Source: a virus
Length of the DNA: 60,104 bases
Strand: one strand, 5' to 3'
Virus record (IMG/VR): IMGVR_UViG_3300030012_001141
Location: 1 to 60,104 of that record
This document shows, piece by piece, positions 17,787-27,335 of the stretch. A program made the position numbers and the translations under genes. Each line of letters opens with the position of its first letter. The stretch's first letter is position 1. Under the pieces are notes generated by a model that saw only the letters and a list, made by a program, of their open reading frames with translations, did no database searches and was not told the origin of the DNA.

Positions 17787-18620
17787 ATGACAACTAAAAC
17801 AAAAACAGCCCCAAAGGCTCAAGAGACTGTAGCGCCAGTTGCAGAACAGATGAAACCAAAAACGGTTTCTAAACCAAAACGTACTATTAAGCGTAAAGAA
17901 GCAATACTTCAACACGCAGAGTATGAAATACCAAAGAATGCAGGTATTGTATATATGCTCCCACAAAAAGGCATTACCGTATATGATAGTGAAAAAGATA
18001 CAGTTCGTGAAATGCGCTACTGCCCTAATGAGCCATCTATATGGGCTGACGAGCAAGGTGATAATGCACGTAAAGAAACTGTAGCATTTAGAGAAGGTAA
18101 GTTATTTGTGCCAAAAGACAAGCCAAATCTACGTTTATTTATGGATAATCACCCTATGAACATGGCTAACGGTGGTAAAATTTTTAGACAAGTAGATAAG
18201 AAGAAAGATGCAGAAGTTGAACTTGCGAAAGAATTTAAGCTTACTGAGGCTATTGCTATGGTAAGAGATAAAGATATTAATGAGTTATTACCAATAGCTT
18301 TATACTTTGGTGTAAACATTAACACTCCTGTTACTGAAATTAGATACAATCTTCTTAATATTGCAAAGAAGAAAACACAAGATTTTATCGAAGCGTTTGA
18401 TTCTCCGCAGGTGCAGACTAGATCTACTATTCAACAAGCAAAAGATTATCAGATTATTAACGTAAAATCTGACGGTACTTACTGGTTTGATTCAAACAGA
18501 TTAATTGTTTCTACACCTGTAGGTCAAGAGTCTATGGATGTTATGGTTAGGTTCTGCCTCACTGAAAAAGGAGCATCTGTGTTATCGACTTTAGAGGATA
18601 GGTTAGATAGATTAGGATAG
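17787..18620 (+). CDS. Putative virion or assembly protein (277 aa)
   Basis: A basic, Pro/Lys/Thr-rich N-terminus (first ~40 residues, probably disordered) is followed by a compact domain with YCPNEPSIWADEQ and LFVPKDKPNLRLFMDNHP, then a helical region. NGGKIF carries the GG motif seen in other genes here. Proteins of this layout occur between capsid and connector genes in marine phages. Function is unknown, and a head or connector role is inferred from place. The gene ends just before a terminator. Confidence 0.55.
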   Translation: MTTKTKTAPKAQETVAPVAEQMKPKTVSKPKRTIKRKEAILQHAEYEIPKNAGIVYMLPQKGITVYDSEKDTVREMRYCPNEPSIWADEQGDNARKETVAFREGKLFVPKDKPNLRLFMDNHPMNMANGGKIFRQVDKKKDAEVELAKEFKLTEAIAMVRDKDINELLPIALYFGVNINTPVTEIRYNLLNIAKKKTQDFIEAFDSPQVQTRSTIQQAKDYQIINVKSDGTYWFDSNRLIVSTPVGQESMDVMVRFCLTEKGASVLSTLEDRLDRLG

Positions 18621-18643
18621 ACATATTCTAGCCACTATGGGAG

Positions 18644-18674
18644 AGCCGCCTTTATTGGGCGGCTTTTCTTTTTT
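18644..18674 (+). terminator. Rho-independent terminator before connector genes
   Basis: AGCCGCC pairs with GGCGGCT around a TTTATTG loop, followed by TTT-C-TTTTTT. It lies 23 nt after the stop at 18620. As at 14499, the T tract leads directly into a TATATTTG box. Confidence 0.9.
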
Positions 18675-18675
18675 G

Positions 18676-18683
18676 TATATTTG
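18676..18683 (+). promoter_or_regulatory. TATATTTG -7 box, 4 nt before the ATG (leaderless promoter)
   Basis: Directly follows the terminator T tract and sits 4 nt (TGAT) before the ATG at 18688. The T-tract and box sequence is nearly the same as that at 14516-14536. Confidence 0.7.
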
Positions 18684-18687
18684 TGAT

Positions 18688-19443
18688 ATGGTTAGCGTAC
18701 AGGCAGTATATAGAACATTACAAGATTTGGCTAATAAAGACCAAAAAGGCTTTATTACACCAGCTGTATTTAATCGTTTTGCGTCACTTGCTCAGATAAA
18801 CATATATAATGAGTTATTTCAAGAGCTAGTAAAAGCGAAGCAGATAAGTCGTCAGAACTTTGATCCAGGCAGAGATAAGTCAGTAAGAAAGCAGACACTT
18901 GAGGATTTAAGCGTTTTTATAGTTAGTGACAGATTGGTACAACCCGTTCAAGACAATATATTCTTAAAACCAGATAATTTATCTAAAATTATTTCAATGT
19001 CAACTGGAGGCAATACTAGAGCAGACATAGATTTTACTGTAGATACTCAGTATAGTAGGAAGGAAATAGAGATAATTTATGATACAGAAAAAATAGACAG
19101 AATCCTTACTAGCAACCTATCATCGCCAACACAAGATTATCCAGTAGCTTTAATATCAGAGGATATTGAAGTATTTCCATCTGGTATACAGAGCATTAGA
19201 CTAACGTATTATAGAAGGCCAGGATCGATTGATGTTGATGGAAATATTGTAGATGCTTCTCCAACTTATGTTGAGTCATCTTTAAATGGTATAAGTGTTT
19301 TCAATCCAGATGTTAGTTTAAACTTTATGTTGCCTTCTCACTATGATAATGAACTTGTTATGGAAATTGGTAAGTTAATTGGCGTAAGGCTTAGAGATCC
19401 TAACTTGACGGGATATACAATTAAAGAAGAAGCGACTGAATAA
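18688..19443 (+). CDS. Head-tail connector / ring protein, crAss-like type
   Basis: 251 aa from ATG 18688; the longer in-frame start at 18637 would include the terminator hairpin, so I reject it. The N-terminus (AVYRTLQDLANKDQKGFITP, then FNRFASLAQINIYNELFQEL) matches a widespread connector family in crAss-like and other podoviruses of Bacteroidota. These proteins form rings under the portal that join head and tail. Its stop overlaps the start of the next connector gene. Confidence 0.75.
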   Translation: MVSVQAVYRTLQDLANKDQKGFITPAVFNRFASLAQINIYNELFQELVKAKQISRQNFDPGRDKSVRKQTLEDLSVFIVSDRLVQPVQDNIFLKPDNLSKIISMSTGGNTRADIDFTVDTQYSRKEIEIIYDTEKIDRILTSNLSSPTQDYPVALISEDIEVFPSGIQSIRLTYYRRPGSIDVDGNIVDASPTYVESSLNGISVFNPDVSLNFMLPSHYDNELVMEIGKLIGVRLRDPNLTGYTIKEEATE

Positions 19444-20309
19444 TGAGTATGAATAAAGTAAAACTAAGTCAGATTATAAACGATTTTATAATTACATCTG
19501 ATAGCGATGATTACGTTAACAACGTATCAGACTCAGCTATTAGAAACTTTGCGCTACGAGGTATAAGAGAAATAGGATTTGATTTAGGTAAAAAAATAAA
19601 ATCTATAAAAAGAACTATAGACACTACAAATGATACAGTTGCTTTGCCTGATGATTTTGTAGACCTTCTAAAGGTTGGTATTGTAGGGGATGATGGTATG
19701 GTGCATGTTCTTAATAACAACAAACATATTAACTACTCTAGCAGAATAACTCAAGTTGATTCTGATGATGACGGAATTGTAGATAGCGACACTACTTTTA
19801 CTAGCGCCAGTAATACAGGTCCTTTAAATATAGATGCTAACTTAATATTAAATAGAGAGCCATCTAAAAGTTCAACCACAGGGGCTACAGAGAACTCTGA
19901 TGACTACGATTTCTATTTATTTGAAAATTACCTTCATCAAGGAGGTTTAGGTCGTTTATACGGCGTTGGAGGAGGTTATGCTGTAGGCGAATATAGACTA
20001 AATCTTGATGATAATAGGATTGAGATAAAGATGGAAAGTTCAGGGTCAGAAGTAGTATTAGAATATATAGCCGATGAAGCTAGATCTACAGATCCAGAAG
20101 TACACGTTTATGCTGAAGAAGCACTACGTTGCTACATCTACTACAAATCTATTGAAAGAAAATCTAGTGTACCAGCTAATGAAAAAGCTAGAGCTAGGTC
20201 TGAATTCTATAACGAAAGACGAAAAGCAAATGCTAGACTTAGTAACTTTACAAAGCAAGAAGCATTAGCTACTATTCGTAGAAACTTTAAGCAAGCGCCT
20301 AAATACTAA
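19443..20309 (+). CDS. Tail accessory / connector protein, P22 gp4-like
   Basis: 288 aa. Helical N-terminus (IRNFALRGIREIGFDLGKKI), then VALPDDFVDLLKVGI, a beta segment typical of gp4-like head-tail adaptors; a long insertion follows, then a return to helices (EEALRCYIYYKSIERKSSV, NERRKANARLSNF). gp4-like proteins seal the portal. Its coupling with the ring protein and the tail protein (TAATG on both sides) supports this role. Confidence 0.72.
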   Translation: MSMNKVKLSQIINDFIITSDSDDYVNNVSDSAIRNFALRGIREIGFDLGKKIKSIKRTIDTTNDTVALPDDFVDLLKVGIVGDDGMVHVLNNNKHINYSSRITQVDSDDDGIVDSDTTFTSASNTGPLNIDANLILNREPSKSSTTGATENSDDYDFYLFENYLHQGGLGRLYGVGGGYAVGEYRLNLDDNRIEIKMESSGSEVVLEYIADEARSTDPEVHVYAEEALRCYIYYKSIERKSSVPANEKARARSEFYNERRKANARLSNFTKQEALATIRRNFKQAPKY

Positions 20310-23300
20310 TGGCTATTAATAAAATCATACCTGTCAGACTAGATAAATCGTCTGACTTTAAGCGCATCCCTTCGACGAGCATGATCGATGCTCTCAATAT
20401 GATTATTACAGAAGACGATTCTTTAGGTGCTAATGATAACGTAGGTGATCTTGGTGTTATTAAAAATGTAAAAGGTAATACTGCAATTACAATAAGAAAC
20501 CCAGAAGATGAACCAGCTCCAGGCGAAGTTAAAATTATTGGTAGTGTAACTGATACGAAGTTAAAAATTATATACTTCTTCCTTTGGCACGAACAACCAA
20601 GCGAGCATGGAGTGTGGGCATACGATCCTTACGGTAAATTACCGCTTGCTGCTCAACCAAATACGATTAGATTAATACATAAGTCTAGTTTATATAATTT
20701 TCCAGAAGACGGATTTGTTAAAGGAGATATTATATACACGGCTCAAACTGTGTTAAACGATTCTCAAAAAAATACTGATGAGTTTGAAAAAGACACTATA
20801 CTGTATTTTACAGACAACAAGAACGAGCCTAAAAAGATAAACATATCTTCAGCTTTACTGAGTACGGATGCTATCTACAATGAAGAAGATCGGATAGACT
20901 TTATTACTGCATGCCCTAGAACCCCACTACATCCAATAACTTTTGAGTTTATTAGCGATCCGTCTAGAGGTGTAAGCAACTTTAAAAGCGGTCCAGGGTT
21001 TCAGTTTGCATATCAATTTATATATAGAGATGGCGTAGAAACAGCTATATCTCCTTACTCTGATATTGCATTTTCTCCTGGAATAATAAATCAAGGGACC
21101 TTAACAAACGTAAATCATAACGCACACAATACTTGTGAACTAACTATCCCCGAAGCTGGTGAAGAAATAGTTAGTGTTAAGATACTTGCTAGAGAATTTA
21201 ACAATCCTTTCATGGTTGTTTTAGACGAAGTAGATTGGGACACACCTGACGAATATTGGAATCCAACATCTAGAAAGTATAGATTTTATAACGACAGAAT
21301 AGTTAAAGGTGTAAGCACAAACGAGTTTAACAAGCAGTACGATAATTTACCTAAAGTAGCTCAAGCGCAAGCTGTTGTAGATAATAGGCTTATGTATGGC
21401 AACTTCCTTGAAGGATTTGATAATGTAAAAACTGAATGTCAAGCAAGAGTAAAGTTTCAAGACAGACCGTCTGAAGGATTTAATTTTCAGTTAAATCTTA
21501 TTCCAGCTATATCTCAAGTTAGGCATCCAGAAATTGCAAATTTAGAGAGTTTTGAAGATAGAAGAAGTGCATTTATTGGTTCAGATATATATGGAATAAA
21601 CAAGTGTGCTGGATTTATACTAGATACAGCTGACGTACCTAACTTTATACCAGCCTATACAACAATTAGTATTACTATAGTTTTTTCTCCAGATAAAAAC
21701 TTTCACTTATACGATGTTACAAACTCATATCATCAATCAAAGCATAGAGGAGGATTTTCTCAATACAACGAAAACGAAATAATTTATCCTCCAAACTACT
21801 CGAATTCACCTTTATACAATGATAACCCCTTTGAAGGTGGAGATTATTCCCACCAAGGAGATCATCATTCTGGAGAGCAATGGATAAAAGAAACTGTTTT
21901 TAATAACGACAACTTTGTAAATGTCCAAGTTCCAACGGGTGATAACAATATTGAATACCTTTGGGGTGTACCATACTCTGGAGACAATAATGGTTTATCC
22001 GCTAATGCTGATGGAGGAGTTAATCTTGGGTTAAGATGGAAGACTAAGTTTGGACCTAACGCTGGAGCTGAATTTCCTGTATCAATAGGGACTAGTGCTG
22101 GTAATCCTTTAATCCTCTCAGGGCCTCAGGATGGCTCTATTACTTTTTCTTGTTCATTTATGATGGGTGCTAACGGGGTAGATACAGATGGAGCTGGTAA
22201 GGCAGCTGTGAGCACGATTGTAGCTAACCTATTAAGCGGAGGTCCCGAAGCAATTACTTGGAGTGGAGGTTTAGAAAGTGGTTTTATTGATAATGTAGTT
22301 CTTGAAAACGATGGGAAGTTTGTTCATGAATTTGATTTAGGCCTTCAAAACGGAGATAAAGTAACAAGATTTGATGATTACAACGACTTGGTATGCGGAG
22401 CAGTAAACGCTAACAGTGATGAAATATTCAGACCTCCTGTAGCTCATTTTATTGTCAACAAAGCTAAGGTAGTATTTTCTTTTGAGAAAGATGTGTATTA
22501 CTCTGAACTAAACGACGATAGAGAGATGATAAGGCTTGTAGTTGACGAGATATCTGATATAGAAGCAGTCACAGTTGTTAAGAAGTGGTTTAGAAATACA
22601 GCCTGGACGGTGCTTACAAAAGAATTCCTAACTAGTGATTTTACTGATCAACAGTTCTTTGATCTTACATCTGTGGGTGGAACTACTTTTGCAGGACTTT
22701 CAGAACAAAACGATATAACTGATTTTGACTGGAACTATTTAAATACTAATACGATGTACTTTCCAGGTATTGTAGGGTATTACATTTATCCTGTTATGCA
22801 GCAAAATATTGATATTTTGAGTGGGATGGTATTTTTGGGGTATCTGGACTTTACTCAAGATGGAATTCAGAACGATTTCTTTAATTACAATAAATCTATA
22901 GCTGCAGCAGAAAATCCAGGAGAAATAGAATTATTTCCTTTCTCTTTATTAGATGGAGAAGGTGGTCCTGGCTCGGATTTACCTTTTATGGGACAGGGTA
23001 ACTACGAAAATTTTGTTAATCACGGAGGGTCTGATTTTCGAATTGTAGGACAGTCGGGTAATGTTTCTCATAGAAATGTTGCGGTTGCGGGGCCAATATT
23101 TACAGGAACAATTAACACTAGACCTATAAGACATGCTGGAGATACAAATCTTCTCGATGAAGGTATTACTATATCAGCCTATCTGCTTGACAGTGCTACT
23201 GATACTCCAGAAGTGAGAAATAGAAGTTATTTACCTTTATTACAAGGGTCAGCAGAGTCAGGTCTTGATTTTATGGCTGATGATTTTAACTTTTATTCAA

Positions 23301-26275
23301 CAAGGTTTTACTCTAATGCTCCTGGTCTTTACACAATAAATGATGATTTAACATTTATATTGAATTTTGGTAAAAAACATTCTCATATGGAGGTGTATGA
23401 AACCATAACAACAGTTGGCAGTATAGACAGTGATTATGATAGAACATTTAAAAGTAGCGCAAATCACGACTTTGGCATTATATACTACGATCAAAGAGGC
23501 AGACATGGTTTCGTTAATTTCTTAAAAACTGTTTATGTTCCTGGATACTCTTCTTCAGAGAGGGGAACTCAGTTGCATGGTAGAAGTTTTATAGAATTAG
23601 ATATATATCACGATCCACCAGAGTGGGCTACTCATTTTAAGATAGCGTATACTAAGAACACGACTGTACAGAACTTTTTTCAATACTCATCTGGAGGTGC
23701 GTTTGTTAAGCCAGAATCAGATAATTTAATTGTACCAGACAAAACAATATACATATCTTTAAATTACCTTCAGCAGAATCCTATATCATACGTAGGTCAT
23801 TGGGGTGCTAGAGATCCAGAGGGAGGGTTAAGTATGTTTAAGTTTATTGAAGGTGCAAATCAAAGACTTAGAGTTATTTCTGCATATATAGATAGTCAGA
23901 ATAGAATATACCCTACCAATTTTGAATTTGATATAACAGATATTATTTTATTAGAAGATAATCAAGATAATCCTTTATTATTGGATGGTGAAGATATTAC
24001 TACAAATCCTGAAAAAATAGGTGAGTTTGTTGTTTTAAAAGACAACTCTAACGCTGATGGATTTGATTTTCAGTCTATAGTTCAAAATCAACATTACTGG
24101 AATAACAACTGTATATTTGAACTATACACGCAGAAGAGAACAACGGAAGCTGACGAGAGGTTCTATTATGAGATAGATGATACTCACAAAATATTTACAT
24201 CGCCTGAAGGTGATAGGTATCATTTAGAATCTCAGTATGAAGGTGATTTAAGTTACTCTAGAATAACTCTACACAAAGGAGACGTATGGTGGAGAAGAGT
24301 ACCTACTAACTTTAATCATTATGTTGGTAATCAAGAATTTGTTGATTTAATACAAGCTGAGGACTCTGGACCTAACTTTGTACCGTATTATCTAGAGACA
24401 GAGACAGCATCTGATTTATTTAAAGCTGACGCATCAACAATAGGAAGGCCTAATATTATCTTAGAAGATGCTGTTGAAACTAGAAGGGAGGCCACTATTA
24501 CTTTCTCAGGTCAGAGCAATCCTAATTCTAGAAGAATAAACTACTCTTCGTTTAATCTTACGTTAAGCAATTTCAAAGATCTTCAGCAAGAGTTTGGGGA
24601 TATAAACTTTATTTGCAATATGTCTGGTGACGTATTTGTAGTTCAATCTGACAGGTGTACGTTAGTCCCAGCAAGTAAAACTTTATTCTCTGACGTTCAG
24701 GGTATAGACACTGTAGCTGCGTCAAAGAGTCCTTTAGGCCAAGAGAGGGTGTTTACAGGTAGAGCTGGTTGTGATAATAATCCAGAATCTGTAGTTCAAG
24801 TTGGTCCTTATGTTTACTTCGCTCACAAAACTTTAGGTAAAGTCTTTAGATTCGACCCACAGAATGGTGTAAAAGAGATATCTGATCAAGGTATGGCATC
24901 ATTCTTTAGAGATTTATTTAAAAGAGCATTACAAAGTTCTCAGGATATAAAAGGTGACGACATCAGAGTTGTTGGTGGTTATGATCCAGTTCAGGATGAA
25001 TACTTACTTACAGTTCTTTTTGAACAGGGGTTAGCTGTTGATGAAGATGTAATTATAGAAGAAGAAGATGAAAACGATTATGAAGGAGATACTAGTGATA
25101 TTATCCCAATTACAGATATAATTCACTTTGGAGAATTTAATGGTGGTATAGCTGCTGCTTTAACTCAATCTGTAGATTTTGGTGATGTAGAGAGGCTAGA
25201 TGTAAACAATAAATCTCAGACATTTGTCATTACAAATGCTGGAGATCAAGATGTTATTATAAATTTAAGACCTAGATATGCTCAAAGGTTTTACAGCAAT
25301 TCAAAATCTATAGATGTTCCGTATAATCTTGGTAGATACTGGAACCCTGCTTTTGTCAACATAGTTAACGAAGCAGGAGAGGTACAGATATCTTCAAGCA
25401 GTACAGGTGGGGGAACTGTAATACCAGCTAATTCATCTCATACATTTACGATAAACATAAATGTAAACAACGCAAATCATAATGGATTAACTGCCAACTG
25501 GTGGGGAACTGGTGCAGGGATGCTACCTTTTGAGCTGCAGGGTGGTATGACTACAAATGAAGAATACCTTCTTGAAAGATATGGTACGACAAAACGTAAT
25601 TTAACGGGTGAACAAAGATTGAGTTTAGCTAACTTAGAAGTTAACCCTACTGAAATAAGCGCTGAATATAATGTAGAATTTTATTTTAACGCTTACGATA
25701 TGAATGGTAATATATTAAATCCTCAGTTCGGTAGTCCAAACGAAGGTGCTGTTTTATGGCCGTACTGGGTTAATAGAATGATTTACAAGGTAACGGAACC
25801 TATCTCTCTGGAAGGTTTCGCAAACCCTGCAGCAGACATAAATAACGATGGTACTGTAGGTTCTTCAGATTTACTGGAGGTGTTGTCTCAATTTGGGGAC
25901 ATTGGTGATGATCTATCAGCAGACATTAATGGAGATGGAGCTGTTACGGTTTCAGACCTTCTTGAGTTTTTACAAAACTACGGTCAAATTGCTGACGAGG
26001 TTGGATACCTTCAAAGTATAGCTCCTCCGCTTGACTTACAAAGTTTCGCTGCATATTTAAACGAAGTATTGACGTTTAGTATTGGTGATGACACCAGCTC
26101 TGCAGTAACTTATACAGACTTATTAAATATAAATCAACTGGCATCATACCAGATATTATCCATAGATTATCCAGAGGTTTTGGCCTTTGTGATCGAATCT
26201 GATATTCCCTCAACTCTTGAAAACATGTCTCTGATATACTTTACTGATCAAGACGGAGAACCAATTAACTTATAA
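20309..26275 (+). CDS. Large tail (stabilization/muzzle-type) protein with Ig-like and dockerin-like C-terminus
   Basis: 1988 aa. The N-terminus (KIIPVRLDKSSDFKRIP, then MIDALNM) and the GKVFRFDPQNGVKEIS ... GGYDPVQDEYLLTVL segments (residues ~1510-1580) resemble crAss-like tail stabilization or muzzle proteins, which form the tail hub. Two extra modules follow. Residues ~1610-1720 (VDFGDVERL, SQTFVITNAGDQDVIIN) look like a choice-of-anchor D/ASH Ig-like domain. Residues ~1840-1895 hold two Ca-binding-loop repeats (DINNDGTVGSSDLLEVL and DINGDGAVTVSDLLEFL) as in type I dockerins. Both modules are common in exported Bacteroidota proteins. Probably captured from a host and exposed at the tail tip. 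It is the largest gene of the window. Confidence 0.78.
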   Translation: MAINKIIPVRLDKSSDFKRIPSTSMIDALNMIITEDDSLGANDNVGDLGVIKNVKGNTAITIRNPEDEPAPGEVKIIGSVTDTKLKIIYFFLWHEQPSEHGVWAYDPYGKLPLAAQPNTIRLIHKSSLYNFPEDGFVKGDIIYTAQTVLNDSQKNTDEFEKDTILYFTDNKNEPKKINISSALLSTDAIYNEEDRIDFITACPRTPLHPITFEFISDPSRGVSNFKSGPGFQFAYQFIYRDGVETAISPYSDIAFSPGIINQGTLTNVNHNAHNTCELTIPEAGEEIVSVKILAREFNNPFMVVLDEVDWDTPDEYWNPTSRKYRFYNDRIVKGVSTNEFNKQYDNLPKVAQAQAVVDNRLMYGNFLEGFDNVKTECQARVKFQDRPSEGFNFQLNLIPAISQVRHPEIANLESFEDRRSAFIGSDIYGINKCAGFILDTADVPNFIPAYTTISITIVFSPDKNFHLYDVTNSYHQSKHRGGFSQYNENEIIYPPNYSNSPLYNDNPFEGGDYSHQGDHHSGEQWIKETVFNNDNFVNVQVPTGDNNIEYLWGVPYSGDNNGLSANADGGVNLGLRWKTKFGPNAGAEFPVSIGTSAGNPLILSGPQDGSITFSCSFMMGANGVDTDGAGKAAVSTIVANLLSGGPEAITWSGGLESGFIDNVVLENDGKFVHEFDLGLQNGDKVTRFDDYNDLVCGAVNANSDEIFRPPVAHFIVNKAKVVFSFEKDVYYSELNDDREMIRLVVDEISDIEAVTVVKKWFRNTAWTVLTKEFLTSDFTDQQFFDLTSVGGTTFAGLSEQNDITDFDWNYLNTNTMYFPGIVGYYIYPVMQQNIDILSGMVFLGYLDFTQDGIQNDFFNYNKSIAAAENPGEIELFPFSLLDGEGGPGSDLPFMGQGNYENFVNHGGSDFRIVGQSGNVSHRNVAVAGPIFTGTINTRPIRHAGDTNLLDEGITISAYLLDSATDTPEVRNRSYLPLLQGSAESGLDFMADDFNFYSTRFYSNAPGLYTINDDLTFILNFGKKHSHMEVYETITTVGSIDSDYDRTFKSSANHDFGIIYYDQRGRHGFVNFLKTVYVPGYSSSERGTQLHGRSFIELDIYHDPPEWATHFKIAYTKNTTVQNFFQYSSGGAFVKPESDNLIVPDKTIYISLNYLQQNPISYVGHWGARDPEGGLSMFKFIEGANQRLRVISAYIDSQNRIYPTNFEFDITDIILLEDNQDNPLLLDGEDITTNPEKIGEFVVLKDNSNADGFDFQSIVQNQHYWNNNCIFELYTQKRTTEADERFYYEIDDTHKIFTSPEGDRYHLESQYEGDLSYSRITLHKGDVWWRRVPTNFNHYVGNQEFVDLIQAEDSGPNFVPYYLETETASDLFKADASTIGRPNIILEDAVETRREATITFSGQSNPNSRRINYSSFNLTLSNFKDLQQEFGDINFICNMSGDVFVVQSDRCTLVPASKTLFSDVQGIDTVAASKSPLGQERVFTGRAGCDNNPESVVQVGPYVYFAHKTLGKVFRFDPQNGVKEISDQGMASFFRDLFKRALQSSQDIKGDDIRVVGGYDPVQDEYLLTVLFEQGLAVDEDVIIEEEDENDYEGDTSDIIPITDIIHFGEFNGGIAAALTQSVDFGDVERLDVNNKSQTFVITNAGDQDVIINLRPRYAQRFYSNSKSIDVPYNLGRYWNPAFVNIVNEAGEVQISSSSTGGGTVIPANSSHTFTININVNNANHNGLTANWWGTGAGMLPFELQGGMTTNEEYLLERYGTTKRNLTGEQRLSLANLEVNPTEISAEYNVEFYFNAYDMNGNILNPQFGSPNEGAVLWPYWVNRMIYKVTEPISLEGFANPAADINNDGTVGSSDLLEVLSQFGDIGDDLSADINGDGAVTVSDLLEFLQNYGQIADEVGYLQSIAPPLDLQSFAAYLNEVLTFSIGDDTSSAVTYTDLLNINQLASYQILSIDYPEVLAFVIESDIPSTLENMSLIYFTDQDGEPINL

Positions 26276-26277
26276 CG

Positions 26278-27288
26278 ATGGCTTATTTTGAAGGACAAAC
26301 ATTAGCATTTTCACATAAAGGTGGGTTTTGGAAAACTAGATACAGTTTTACGCCTACGTGTTATGCTTCTGTAGATAATAAATTTATTTCTACTAACGGT
26401 AAACATCCTGACGCTGATGAAGAGACAGATGATGTTAACTTCTGGATGCATGAGTCTAATACGAGACACAACAATTTTTATGGAAAGGACTTCCCATCTA
26501 GGGTTATTGTGGTTGCAAACAATACTCCGAGCTCTGTAAAGCTATTTAAAGCGCTCTCTATTGAAAGCAATTCTAATGAATGGACGGGGATGTGCAGCAC
26601 TAACATAAACCCGTTAGGAAGCCCTCAAAATGATCTTCAAATGGGTGATATAAAGGAATTTACAACTAAAGAAGGTACTCAATATGCAGAATTGCCAAGA
26701 GATTTATCCAACTCAGACAGCAATGTTGATTATTGCTGCAGGATTGATGTTATTATAGATGATAATACGTCTTTTGATGCTAACATCCCTGAGGGTTTGG
26801 TGCAACCAGTTTCTGCTACATTCAGAGCTAATCTTTTAGGTTCACCGCCTGCAGTTTCTGTTAACGGAGGTGAAGGTGTAGCTTTATTCTTTGACGGTGA
26901 AACTTTTAGATACTTCAATATGAATGGAGAAGTATTTACATACACCACTTATAATGAAGCTGTAAGCAACAATGCAGTATATGTTGAGTTTTACGATGGA
27001 GTAGATCGAGATGTTGTATTTACGGGTAGATTGTCGCAACCTAACTTTGATGCAAATCAACTGTCTGAAGCTGTAGCTAATATAGGGACTTCAGTATATG
27101 TAGTATCTAATCCAGATGTTAATGGTGATCCAATGAGAGGTCATTATATATATTTAGATCTTACAAACAACTCTAGGTATTCAGTAGAAACATATGCCAT
27201 TAATGTAGATTTTGAACCCACTAAGCTTGATGCTTCGATTGTTAGAGGGGCAAAAGCAACTAAAACTACTAGAGCCAGTAAGAAGTAA
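26278..27288 (+). CDS. Tail protein, crAss-like partner of the preceding gene
   Basis: 336 aa. The segment KGGFWKTRYSFTPTCYASVDN, followed by RHNNFYGKDFPSRVIVV, NNTPSSVKLFKALSIESN and EWTGM, matches the C-terminal part of crAss-like tail proteins. In several of those phages it is continuous with the protein encoded just upstream, so here the large tail protein appears split in two, 2 nt apart. The second half is a beta domain with a basic tail. Structural role likely. Confidence 0.7.
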   Translation: MAYFEGQTLAFSHKGGFWKTRYSFTPTCYASVDNKFISTNGKHPDADEETDDVNFWMHESNTRHNNFYGKDFPSRVIVVANNTPSSVKLFKALSIESNSNEWTGMCSTNINPLGSPQNDLQMGDIKEFTTKEGTQYAELPRDLSNSDSNVDYCCRIDVIIDDNTSFDANIPEGLVQPVSATFRANLLGSPPAVSVNGGEGVALFFDGETFRYFNMNGEVFTYTTYNEAVSNNAVYVEFYDGVDRDVVFTGRLSQPNFDANQLSEAVANIGTSVYVVSNPDVNGDPMRGHYIYLDLTNNSRYSVETYAINVDFEPTKLDASIVRGAKATKTTRASKK

Positions 27289-27300
27289 CGATTTTTTTAG

Positions 27301-27308
27301 TATTTTTG
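27301..27308 (+). promoter_or_regulatory. TATTTTTG -7 box before internal virion protein genes
   Basis: Matches TAnnTTTG in the 47-nt gap between 27288 and 27336, leaving a leader of about 27 nt. It would drive the three internal-protein genes and the holin-like gene. Confidence 0.5.
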
Positions 27309-27335
27309 TACAAACTGTAATATTATAAAGAAAAC

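Noticed and set aside
18637-18687. Extended start for the connector protein
   Set aside because: The same reasoning: the extension translates the hairpin and T tract.
24000-25100. Phage RNA polymerase hidden in the giant tail or internal proteins
   Set aside because: No DxDGD-type catalytic motif was seen in the 1988-aa or 1815-aa proteins. The DINGDG loops fit Ca-binding dockerin repeats by their spacing and repetition.
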